DNA from: Mortierella sp. BCC40632
Taxonomy: Eukaryota > Mortierellomycota > Mortierellomycetes > Mortierellales > Mortierellaceae
Assembly (NCBI GenBank): GCA_011634665.1
Contig: WAEK01000002.1
Span: forward strand, 2,932,501-2,996,500
Length of the DNA: 64,000 nucleotides
Direction: 5' to 3'
Shown here one piece after another: positions 43,053-54,043 of the stretch; position 1 is the stretch's first letter; every line of letters starts with the position of its first letter. Both the position numbers and the translations under genes were made by a program. The notes under the pieces are model-generated. The model did not search any database and was not told the DNA's origin. It worked only from the letters and a program-made list of their open reading frames with translations.

Positions 43053-45558
43053 CTACTCGTCATCCTCATCATCATCCTCAAGAGGCTCATCATCCTCAAT
43101 CTCCCGGCGGAGGAGAGACTGGATCAAAGGAAGGTATGGGTGCTCAGCGCCCACGGGGTTCTGACGCTTGACTTGCTCAAAGTACTTCTCGTAAATGTTG
43201 CCATCGTACACTCCCAAAGGCGAGTTGATCATGTAGTCAGTGAGGTTGAAAGCATCGATCAAGGGGATGTACTCCTCACGAACAGCGCGGCAGAGAACGT
43301 TCACCTGATGGCGGACAAAGTCCATCTGCGAGGGAGTGAAGTAACGGTACTGGAGGAAGAAACCAGAGTTCTGCTCAATGGAGTACAAACCGTACAACAA
43401 GCAGACCTTGGTCAACACGGGTCTCAATCCCTCAGGAGCACTGCGAACCGCCTGAGCAAAGCGACGGAAGACATAGCCGAACGAGTGGATCTTGGCAGCA
43501 GCGAGACGGGCCTGGGAGCAGTCCTCATAGGCAGCCTCAGGGTTCATGCCCTGCTTCAACGAAGCCTCAAAGTCATCACCAGCCTTCTTGACAACATTGG
43601 CGGTCACGACACCCCAAGCCTCCTGGATCACATCAAAGTCCAGAATATCCTCGTTCTTCTTGACAGCGCATCCCTGGTTGAGGAGCGTGTTGAGGTGGTT
43701 GAGGTAGTCGACTCCCTCGGGCTGCTTCTTGCCCGCAAGAGCCTCGCGGTAGCAGCTGACCAAGTAACGTCCAGACTGGAGGGTCAAGATAGTGTTGTCA
43801 CCCTCCCAGGTGCAGTGGACGGCAAAGTCGTTGTAGGTCGTGGCCAAGCCAGTGTAGGCCGAGTAACCGTGACCTCCCAAAGTCTGACGGCAGGCCTCAA
43901 TTGCGTTCAAGGTCGACCAGGTGCAGAAGGCCTTCAAACCAGCTGAGGTGGCGTGGGTCTCCTTGAGTGTGTCCAAGACATCAGCCATCGAGGCATCGTT
44001 AGGCTGAGTGGACTCGATCTTGTCCATGAGGGTATCGTACAACTTTTGGGTCTCAACACCGGTAAAGTGGAAAGCATAGGCCATGGCCAACAGAGGCATC
44101 AAGCGGTACTGGTGAATGGCATAGTCGATCAACTTGGTCTCCTGGGCTTCATGGGGGTTGGACGAGAACTGGCGACGAACGGCGGCATAGCGACCAGCGA
44201 TCGTGACGGCCTTCTTGGCAATGTTGCCCGAGTCAACAACCATGGCGACACGGCCCTGGATCAGAGCTCCGTACGTGAGCTGAGCCATGGGGGGCTCCTT
44301 GACCTCACCAGCACGCGAGACCTTGGTGTGCTTCATCAACATGTTGGTGCGGGGAACGCGGACGTTGGTGAACTGAATCCAGCCGTTATCGATACCATCA
44401 CGTCCCATCTTCTTTCCAATGTCTCCAATGTTGATACCGGGCAAGAGAGCGTAGGTCTTGGTATCACGGAGCTGGACAACGAATGACTTGACGCCATAAC
44501 GCTTGCCACGGACAATGAGCTGAGCAAAGCAGACAGTGTGAGTGGCCGTGTGGGCAGCACCACCGATCCACCACTTGGTAGCAGTGACGGAGGGAGTGTG
44601 AATGATGAACTGATCTGCAGCCTCATCGAAGGTAGCTGTGGTCTCGAGTCCTGCAACGTTGGATCCGTGGCCAAGCTCAGTCATAGCAAAGCATCCGACC
44701 ATTCCATTCAGGGCAAGAGCACCCTTGGAAACCCAGTGCGAGAACTGGGAAGAGGTGGCGGAACCACGGAGAGCACCAAAGAAGAGACCATAGTGGACAC
44801 CGAAGCGAGTCCAGAAGCCAGGGTCGATCAAGGAGATGGTCTGCATGCGCATGGTAAAGATGGGAACAGGCTCTGCAGAAACGTAGTGGACAATGGTGCG
44901 GAACTAATTCAAAAATAAAAAAAAAAGAGTCGAGGACAAGGAGGGGGAGTCAGATCACGCGGACTGACAGTGGTCCCACATGTACCACCAGGGCTCAAAA
45001 AAATATCGTAGCGTTCCTGTCTTTACCTTCTCCATGGTGCGAACACGGATCTCATCCTTGGTGACATCGTACATATCATACATGCGGAAAGTGGGATCAC
45101 GCTCGAGTTCCATCATGAACTTTTCTCTGATCTAGTAAGCATGGTCGACACAAGGTCCATGGAGTGAGTCACTTTTTTTTTTTTTCTTTTTCTTTTCTTT
45201 TTCTTTGTGTGTTCTTCTTGTTTCCAATGCCATGATCATCCATCTGTCTCGTTGACATTCCGTTGCCTACCTTGGTGAACTTCTCGCCGCCATCAAGGAA
45301 GTAGGTGAGGTCTCTGACATTGAAGCTAGCCTTGACACGCTCCTCGGCCATAGACTCGATAGGACTAAGCAAAGTAGATATTTTTCATGACAGTGTAAGC
45401 AGGAGACCAAAAGAATGGGTTGATGATAGAAGAAGGACAAGTTCCTTTTCTTTGTAAACTTACGACTTCTTCTTGGGCTCTTCAGCAGAGCAAGGGGCGA
45501 CCTGGAGATGGTTCTGGACAGAGGCCAGGCGCTGCTGTGTGGCAGAGGACTCGGACAT
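43053..45558 (-). CDS. Acyl-CoA oxidase (peroxisomal beta-oxidation)
   Basis: FAD enzyme oxidising acyl-CoA to trans-2-enoyl-CoA with release of hydrogen peroxide, the first step of peroxisomal beta-oxidation. Four exons (45558-45464, 45364-45271, 45131-45027, 44903-43053) give 714 residues, close to the usual ~700. Exon 1 is MSESSATQQRLASVQNHLQV; exons 2-4 join as LTYFLDGGEKFTK, then IREKFMMELERDPTFRMYDM, then MEKVFRTIVHYVSAEPVPIF. FAD-binding motifs are CFAMTELGHGSNVAGLETTA and TKWWIGGAAHTATH. GGHGYSAYTGLATTYNDF and CTWEGDNTIL follow, the latter with the expected catalytic glutamate. The C-terminus is a run of Asp/Glu with no SKL-type PTS1. Import by another signal or by piggyback is then likely, as described for some fungal acyl-CoA oxidases. 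Confidence 0.95.
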
Positions 45559-47500
45559 TGTATATATATAGGGTCTGTGAATGTGTCGGGAGAGATGAGG
45601 TGGTGGAGGAGGGAGTGAGAGAGATTAATGCAACCCGGGGAGATGAAAGTGAATGAGAGCGGGACACAAAAGAAGATTGAGAGAGATGAACCGGCGGAAG
45701 AAGAAGAAGAGGAGAAGGTGGAGAGAGGAAAGTCAGCTAGCAATACAGAGTGGAGAAAAGAGAAGAAGAAAAAAAGAGTTGGAGGCGGACGACAGGTTTA
45801 TATAATTTGGATGGTGCCCACGGATCGAAGCACCACATGCCTCATCGTCTCCTTACTGTAGCCGTGGAGATGGTCCCTGACCTGGCCGATGGCCTGCAAT
45901 CTTGTTCTCTCTCTCTCTCACTCTCTCTCTCTCTCTCCCTCTCCCATATTCGCCGTCTACCCGAGGGGGATACTCGACGCAAGGTTTGCGCTTGAATTGG
46001 CACATGGGACTCGGCTACATGCATCTCTTGTTCACCCACTCCCTGTCTCTTTCTCCCTCTCTCTTTCTCCCTCTCTCTGTCTGTCACTGGCTGGCTAGAG
46101 AGAGCACTACATAGACAGACAGAGAGAAAAAGCCGGTCCGGATCCACAGTCCAAGACATTTCGCCTTTGTCAGCCCTCTCCTCTCTCTCTCTCTCTCTTC
46201 TCTTTCTCTCTCCACGGGGCATTCTTCCCGTCCAGAGCGAATCACTTGGTCCGCTGGTTTCTCCTCGCAGCGAATCCATCTGGCTTGCACCTCCCGATCC
46301 ATGATCCATGGCAGGGGGATCATCACTGCTCATCGATGTGATCTCTCCTCTCATCATGGATGGCGAAGCACTCTCTGTGCAAGGGACAAGACTAGTCTTT
46401 GCGTACAACAACAGTTGGCATGGCTATTCTTTTCTTCTTTTGCTGTCTGTGGGCCATGTGGGCATGCAGTGAGCGTGGAAAAGTATACACGACGAAGTGA
46501 CAGTTTCCATTTGGCATGTGAAAGTCGTTGCTATACTCCCTCTCTCTTAGAGAGAGAAGAGAGCGGGGAGAGGGTCTCCGCCAATGATCGTCGTCCTGCG
46601 GGGAAGAAAGGCGGCTGGGACAGTCGGTCCATCGCCATCACACACCACACCACAATTCAGTTCAGAGCAGAAAAGTGGATTGAGCACACCCTTGGCACCT
46701 CTTCTCTGACGATGCCGCACGTGGGATTGTCCTCCAGACAGATCCATCTCTATCCATCTCTCTCTCACTTTTCTTCCGACTGAGAAAAAAGATCAGGCGA
46801 GAGGCAAGAGCGGAGAGAGAGAGAGAGAGAGAGAGAGAGCGCTTCACTCGCCTTACTTTCTCTCTTTCTCTCTCTTTCTCACCCTTTTTCTCTCCACATT
46901 GCCCTCGGCTCCGGACTGCCAGGTCGGAGAGCAATGTCCTTTTAGGACAACGGGTTTCTTCCCCTCTTTAAAGAAACCATTCCTCTTGCTATTTCGTTTG
47001 CTTAGGATCAATTGGGTCCTTCTTGGGGGGCGCATTATCAAGATCGGTCGCTTACTTCGCCTCATGTCTCTTGATGACTGATCTACTACACTCTCTTGGA
47101 TCGAGACCATTTTCGAGATCAATTGCCTCTCACTGCATTGACTCCAGTTGCTGTATGTAGACTTTTGTAGACTCTTGCTCTCTCCTAAATGATTCTCCCT
47201 CTCTCTGTTCCATGCTGTGTTCCCATCATCGGTGTCAGATCATGGAAGTTCGCCAGCAAATAGTCACCCATCCCGATTTCGATTTTAGTTACTTTCGCCC
47301 TTTACCACGCACGCACACACACACACACACTCTCTCTCTCTCTCTCTTTACGCTCTCTCACTACTCTCTCTCTCTCTCTTTACTTCAAGCAGCAAGTTTC
47401 ACACATGTCACCGATCCATGTCGCTCCTTACTTCTCCCCTCAAAAGTCAGCGTTAGACTTTTAAGCTTGACAAAAAGAACAGAAGAACCAACCAGCCCCG

Positions 47501-47501
<1 letters not shown>

Positions 47502-47545
<44 letters not shown>
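47502..47545. repeat. T44 homopolymer
   Basis: Uninterrupted run of 44 T on the + strand, the longest homopolymer in the window. Confidence 0.9.
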
Positions 47546-47816
47546 CCAGAGAGCCACCGCATGTGGCGTGTTATTCTTTTTTTCTTTTTCTGAACGATAC
47601 TTCTGGGCAATGGTTGTGCCACGGTAGTTTCTCGTGCAAGTCCATCTGATAAACTCCCTGTCAGTCTGACGTAACGTTGGCTCCTCTCCCCCTCCTCTGG
47701 GATTTCCGTACACGTATAAAATTGTGTTAGAAGGAAGAGGAACAAGGGTTTTGGACAGAGCTGAAGAGATGATGCGTTTGTGTGTATGTGTGTGTGTTTT
47801 TTTTTTTTTTGCGGAG

Positions 47817-47869
47817 TAACTGGATCTGCCAGCCAGGTGTCTCTTTTAGCAAGACAAGAGATCCAGTTA
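47817..47869. repeat. Perfect 11-bp inverted repeat, followed by a T-run
   Basis: TAACTGGATCT and its exact complement AGATCCAGTTA are 31 bp apart. T-runs lie just outside on both sides. The inner sequence can pair further (CTCTT with AAGAG). It could fold as a hairpin or be a chance palindrome. Confidence 0.6.
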
Positions 47870-48332
47870 GGCCCCTTTTTTTTTTTTAATAATAATACCG
47901 GCACTAAGGAATATTAGAGTATGTAGGTTGGAAAGAGCGCAGGGTAATGGTGAGAGTGGCGTTTGGTGGTTCAATGCGCATCGTCACAATCACCTTGTCT
48001 GATCAAGTGGGATGGAAGCAGAGGTTTTTATAGAGAACTCCATGGGAACTTTGGAAGGCCCCCGCCCCGCCCTCCAACCCTCTCCTCCTCTTTCCTTGCC
48101 TTAGCTCAGCCTCCAGTTCCCGGTCTAATTATAGAAGGGGAGGGGGTCAGATGATCAAGTGATGAGGGATCCCAAGGATGTTCTTTGAAAGAAAAAAAAA
48201 GAGATTTTGTCCTGTACCATGGGTAGAGACTTGTGTGCAAGAAGGACGCAGTGTCATTGGATAATTACTGTTGGATGGGAGCCTCCCCTCCGAGGGTGGT
48301 CAAAAGTAATATAAATATGTATGAAGGAAAGG

Positions 48333-48363
<31 letters not shown>

Positions 48364-49092
48364 TTTTGTGTCTGGATAGGACTGTGGTTTGAACACGACG
48401 GGATGAATGCATGATGAGTTACTGAGTGGCAGTGAAGGCCGGGAACTCTGGAGACCGATCGTTTGTGCCCCAATGACACCTAAAAGAAAAAAAAGTTCCT
48501 CTTTTGGGTAGAAAAGAGCAGACTGTGGGAGTGATGGGAAGGAGAGGGGGTAGGGTAGGGTAGCAACCAGCAGCCAGAGGTGCCAACAACGTCTCCTATT
48601 GAAGTGTGGTGTTGCACACCGGTTTAGTGACCAGTGATGACATGGGAGAGGGTAAATATATTTTTATAAAAAAACTTCAAGTGGCACGGGGCAAGTGTCC
48701 AACGCGCCAAGTCCGGATAGGTGGCGTAATACGGGAGAGGAGACTCGATGGGGTCGAATTAGCCCAAGTGGAAAAGCGCAGCTCGGATTTTGACTTGGCT
48801 TGGCAAGTGCACAACCCCCTTCTGGGAGCTCTTTGCTGTCGATTGCATGTGGGGAATATGCAGGCGGCAGTAGTAGGAGTAGACAGGCAGTCGACCAAAG
48901 ATACCAAACAAAGCAAGAAGGAAAGCAGTGAGAGCCAAGATGGGGGGGACCGGAGACAGATTGCACCGTCTTCCGGCACTGTGGCGGTGACGAACGAGGG
49001 GAGGAGCGCAGCGAATTTCGTGGCCGCAGTCTACTGCTCACTGTCATTTTTTTTTTCTTTTCGGCTCAAAGCCGCCGACAAATGCTGTCCTC

Positions 49093-49131
<39 letters not shown>

Positions 49132-49524
49132 TTCTTTCTTTTCTTCCCTTCTCTTTTCCTTTCTTCTCTCTTCTCTCTTCTCTTTACCATCCTTGCCTCC
49201 ATCTCATTTGTTCATTATCATCATTCATCTTTCCATCCTCCCTTTCTGGCTGTCCTCTGCCCCCATTCCAAGATCTCTTCATCTCTCTTTTCTCTCTCAA
49301 ACCTTTTCTCACAGGCTCTCTTTCTCTCTCTCTCCCTCTCTCTCTCCCTCTCTCTTTCTCTCTTTTCTTTTTCTCTCTCTCTTTCTCCTCTCTCCTCTCT
49401 CTCCCACCCAATCTCTCACTCTCACCCATTCCCGCTCTCGTCCCTTTCACTCCCAGCACAACAAAAAAACCACTAAAACAGAAAGCAAAACAAAACAAGA
49501 AAAGAGAAGAAAAATAGCGTCAGG

Positions 49525-52500
49525 ATGGCCCCGTTGCTCGAGCAGCTCAAGAACTTTATCCGCCACGGAAAGAGTGGCAAGGATATGAAGCCTCGGGACT
49601 CCGGAACCTCAATCAATTCCTCGCCTCTTGCAAAGTCATCAAAGTCCAGGACCTCCTCACCATCTCGGACCTCCGGTGGAGCTGCCTCGGTAGACTCGAC
49701 TGCCTCTTCAGCAACTGCAAGAGCCTCTGTCTATGTTGCAGGATCGAACGCCACCTCGACAACCGTGACCAATGGTGGCGCTGGTTCCACCTCTAACAAT
49801 GTCAGCACGAATGCGGAAGCTGCCTCCAGGATCGTTGCCGAGGAAAAGCAGGAAAAGAGCAAAATGCCTGTCTATCCTGGACTGGAACGTTACAGACTGG
49901 TCGAGAAAATGGGCGAGTAAGTTCATTCTTTTTTTCTTTTTTTCTTTTTTTTTTTTTTTTTTTTTTTTTCTATTTGTTTTGTTTTTTGTTTTCACTCTTT
50001 CTTGTGATGGGAAAAGAAGAAGAAAAAAAAAAGAAAAAAAAAGAAAAAGAGAAAAAGAAAAAGAAACTGGAGAGAGATCAGCGTCTCGGCTTTTGCAACC
50101 TGGACTGGAGTACTTGGATCGATCAAGCGTAACATGAGGCCATGCCTTTAGACAGTGTAACGCCAATGTGGTATTGCGCACATGCCTTTGTGCGGGAGTG
50201 TTGTGGAAAATGGAAAAAAGATCGAGATCGCAGGGGGTTGTTGGCCCTGCTGGAGCGTTAGTCCCTTTACCGCTCGTGTTGGGTTGACGGCAAGAGAGCC
50301 TTGTGTCAAAAGAAATGATGATGAACCCGCCACGGTATCAAGAGGAGGGAAGGAGTAAAAAAAAAAACGAGTCTGTTTGTAGATTCATTTCTGTTTTTTT
50401 CCTTTCTCTGTTCCATATTTTCCCCCACTCAAGTCCCTCGGAACCGTGTTGGGTGTTGTGTGCTTGTCGGTGGGGGGGGGGCGGGGTTTCAATGGGCCTT
50501 GGCGGATAAAAAAGAAATTAAGCGCAAACGCTGGGAGAGGAGAGAGAGAGAGAGAAGGTACGGCCTGGGCTTTTGTTCCTCCTGGAAGCGATTTTTGTAC
50601 TATGATATATGAGCTCTTTTTGGTACAAGCCTATGGTAGTTCATTCATGCAAAAATAGAGTGTTCTAGGATTATGCAGGAACTCTCTTATTGACAATCGC
50701 TATTCTTTTCTCTTTCTCTTCCCCAGTGGTGCTTTCAGCAACGTGTACAAGGCCTATGACACAAAGATGGACCGAATGGTAGCCGTCAAGGTTGTGCGCA
50801 AGTTTGAACTCAATGCCCACCAGGTGCGTATAATCACGGAAAAGATTGCAATTGCAAAACCAACAGGAGGGAGACAGAGACAGAGAGAGAAAGGGAGAGA
50901 TGGCGGGGTAGGGGGGAAAAGTGAAGAGAGAAGAAAAAAGAGAACCTCTGTTTCCTGCGAGTCTCTCTTTCTTTCTTCCTCTTTCTTTCTCGTTTTCTCT
51001 TGTGTTTTCTGCGGTGGAAGAAGCTCTTCTCTCTTTGGGCAGGCTCTCGCCAGAGATTCTTCTCCACTTTTTTCTCTCATGCAATCAAGGACAAAAGCGT
51101 CTTAAGATGTGCTGGGTAGAATGAGCGTGGCGATTGGTTGCCGAGGATCCAAAGACGGAAGAGATAACATGAACATGTCGCTTGCTTGTAACGCTCGTAC
51201 TCACGCTCTTATACCAAATGCTCGGGATTGCCGTGCATCCCCCCCATGTTCTCACCAACAGAATAAGCATCTCCATCGCGATATGAAAAAGAAGCCTCGC
51301 GTAACTGAGGTCAGCACCACTTGGCATACCCTTTTTTTTTTTTTACCTGCCACCTCTCTCCCTCTCCTTTTCGCCCTCCCTTAATTGCCCCTCCCATTCC
51401 TCTATTTCACTACTATCCACTTTCTTTGCCCTTTTTATTCTCGCACTTCCGGTATTCTTTTCCTTCATGGGTGACAATGACTTTACTTATCAGATTACTC
51501 TTCCTCCCCCCCTACGCATCTTTAATAGCGTGCCAACATCTTGAAAGAAGTCCAGATTATGCGCCAACTGAAGCATCCAGGAATAGTCGAACTTTACGAG
51601 TTTTCAGAATCGACAGAGCATTACTTCCTTGTTCTTGAGCTGGCTCAAGGCGGAGAACTGTTCCACCGTATTGTCAAGCTCACATACTTTTCAGAAGAGT
51701 TGACCCGACATGTAATTGTTCAAGTCGCGCAAGCGATTCGCTATCTCCATGAAGAGAAGGGTGTCATCCATCGTGATATCAAGCCCGAGAACATTCTCTT
51801 TGAACCAATTCCCATCATCCCATCTCCCCCTGGATACAAACCACCTGAGGAGGATAAGGAAGACGAGGGTATTTTCCAGCCGGGCATTGGAGGAGGAGGA
51901 ATTGGTCGTGTCAAGATCGCGGATTTTGGTTTGTCCAAGGTTGTTTGGAACGAGCAGACCATGACTCCTTGCGGCACGGTTGGATACACAGCGCCTGAAA
52001 TCGTCAAGGATGAGCGTTATTCAAAATCGGTTGATATGTGGGCACTGGGATGTGTCCTGTACACACTGCTTTGCGGATTTCCTCCATTTTATGACGAGAG
52101 TATCCAGGCTTTGACCGAGAAAGTAGCTCGTGGCCAATACACATTCTTGAGCCCCTGGTGGGATGAGATTTCTAGCGAAGGTAAGACTTGTGGAAACTGA
52201 GAGCGGCGTAATGAATGAGCAGGATTATTTGTACAGCTGATTTAACAGTTATGGCACTCGCTTTTTTTTTTTTTTTTTTTTTTCCTTAAAAAAAAACTAT
52301 TAGTCAAGGATCTTATTACTCATTTGTTGTGCGTGGATCCCAATGAGCGTTATACAATTGATCAGTTCTTGGATCATCCTTGGATCAAGGCTGGAGAGAC
52401 GGCTGTGTCATCAACAGAGACGGTTACAGAGTTGGGTGCTGAGAATCCAGCTGGTCAGGCTGAGAACAAGGTGCTAGCTCAGGTTGCCAACATGACACCC

Positions 52501-53220
52501 GACTATGGTGTTCCCAAGACCCCCTATAAGCGCCGTGCCGAGAATCCATTGTCCCCAGGAATTGGTCTCAAGGAAGTCTTTGACGTCTCGAACGCAGTCC
52601 ATCGTATGGAGGAAGAGTCGCGCCGGCGTCATTTGGCGCAGACACCCGGCTCACTTCATCCATCTGATGCGTTGAACACAGCTACGCGTCAGCCCCAGGC
52701 GTTTATGTCCCAATTGAATGAGGAAGATGAATTGGATGAGGAAGACGAGGATCAGGACTCTTCCACAGAGAGTGGATTAAGCCTGAGTGACGATGAAGGA
52801 CTCGTAGCAAGAGTGCAGCAAGTCGACATCACAGGTGATACAGAGCAAGATGCTCAGCAGCAGCAGCAGCGACAGCAAGAATACCAAAAGGCTCAGGGTG
52901 AGCTTGCAGCGGAACATCACCAGCGGTACCTCCGACAACAGCAGCAGGCTGGTCACTCGATACCAGCACACGTGATTGCATCTGGAACAGGAAGTGGTGT
53001 GCGCAACAACCAAGTCGGACCCTCCAAGACCGCACTGACAAGTTCAAGCTCCAACTCGACTGTGGGCTCGGCCTCCACTTCGAGACGTCGACGAGATGGT
53101 GGACGTGGAGCTGGATTTGAGCTGAACATTGGACAGGCTACATTGCTGAACCGACGAGCCAAGCACCACCAGGGTGATATCAAACAACAGACTTTGGAGC
53201 AGCCAGTGTTGGCTGTTTAA
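49525..53220 (+). CDS. SRK1: Ser/Thr kinase of the Rck2/Srk1 (MAPKAP-like CaMK) group
   Basis: Five exons (49525-49916, 50727-50823, 51262-51309, 51529-52180, 52304-53220) give 701 residues in phase. After a ~115-residue Ser/Thr-rich start, the kinase domain runs from YRLVEKMGDGAFSNVYKAY, with the ATP-binding Lys about 152 (VAVKVV). The 16-residue exon 3 (NKHLHRDMKKKPRVTE) leads into RANILKEVQIMRQLKHPGIV. The catalytic loop is VIHRDIKPEN (Asp about 262), followed by KIADFGLSK and TPCGTVGYTAPE. About 40 extra residues between the catalytic loop and DFG (FEPIPIIPSPPGYKPPEED) are typical of the Rck/Srk branch, which acts downstream of the stress MAP kinase Hog1/Sty1. The C-terminal 300 residues carry TPKTPYKRRAEN-like sites, acidic and Gln-rich stretches and a basic SRRRRDGGRG, expected for MAP-kinase docking and regulation. 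A long CT-rich leader precedes the start. Confidence 0.9.
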
Positions 53221-54043
53221 AAAAAGGATCATGTTCCCTTTTTCATTGTTTTCTATCATTCTTTCTTACCTTCCATGTACCTGTACTTGTAGCAAACCGT
53301 TGTTCTTTTTTTTAATATATCGCGCATTCTTGTAAAGTTTTCACTACTCGGATGAATACGGCAATGAGGTGTAGATGATGATCTATTATGGTGCTATGAG
53401 AAGGAGGAAAAGGCTAAAAAGGAGTGAGGATGGGAGAGTGGGAGGATGGAAAGGATGATGAGAGCAATTGGGATACAACACAAAAAAAAAAAACGGCGCT
53501 TTCCTTCCTTTGCGATGAGTCTTTTCCGAGGGTACCCCGTGTCTGCGCATGTGGAGAGGGAAGAGGGGAGAGGAAGGAGACCGTTGGAAGGCTGAGAAGG
53601 GGAGGAGGAAGGGAGCCTGAGAGAGTGCCGTTTAGGGATTGACAAGATGACAGGGACCGAGAGGATCCTATTGGCCAGATCAGAAGCGCTTGCGGGGCTT
53701 AACCAGCTAAAAATCGCCCACGGCTCAGTCAAGAGAGATTGATTCTGTGGATCAAGACAGAAGGGAAGGGGGAGGGGGGAGGAAGCGCATGCTCATGACC
53801 AAGAGTCAATATAAAGGAGCCTCGTTTGTCTCCCTCTTTTTTGTTTTTTTTTTCCTTCTTTCTACTACTCCTTCCTCTTTCTCCACACTCTCCCTCTCCT
53901 CTCACCACTCTTTTCTCTCCACTCCTCCCTACTCTACTCGGCGTATTCGCTCCTCGCTACATTCCTCCTGGAACCATAGTTCTTCTCACGGTGTTCCTCG
54001 CGTTCCCTTCGGTATCTTTCTAAGCATCTTTACAACATCCACA
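53221..54043. other. Intergenic, promoter of SCOT gene
   Basis: 3' flank of the kinase, then pyrimidine-rich sequence at 53830-53940 and a short leader ending in CATCCACA before the start codon. No gene seen. Confidence 0.5.

Larger units (their letters stand above)
45559..49524. other. Long gene-poor interval
   Basis: About 4 kb with no supportable gene. It includes the acyl-CoA oxidase promoter with TATATATA just before its start codon (45559-45570), CT and GA microsatellites (45905-45940, 46072-46080, 46815-46840, 47330-47385) and a T44 run. There is an 11-bp inverted repeat with T-run (47817-47890), a poly-A run at 48330-48360, and about 350 nt of CT-rich sequence at 49090-49440 forming the leader of the kinase gene. 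Confidence 0.5.

Noticed and set aside
43140..44486. Two long + strand frames opposite acyl-CoA oxidase
   Set aside because: Antisense shadows with no family motif; the minus strand encodes the enzyme.
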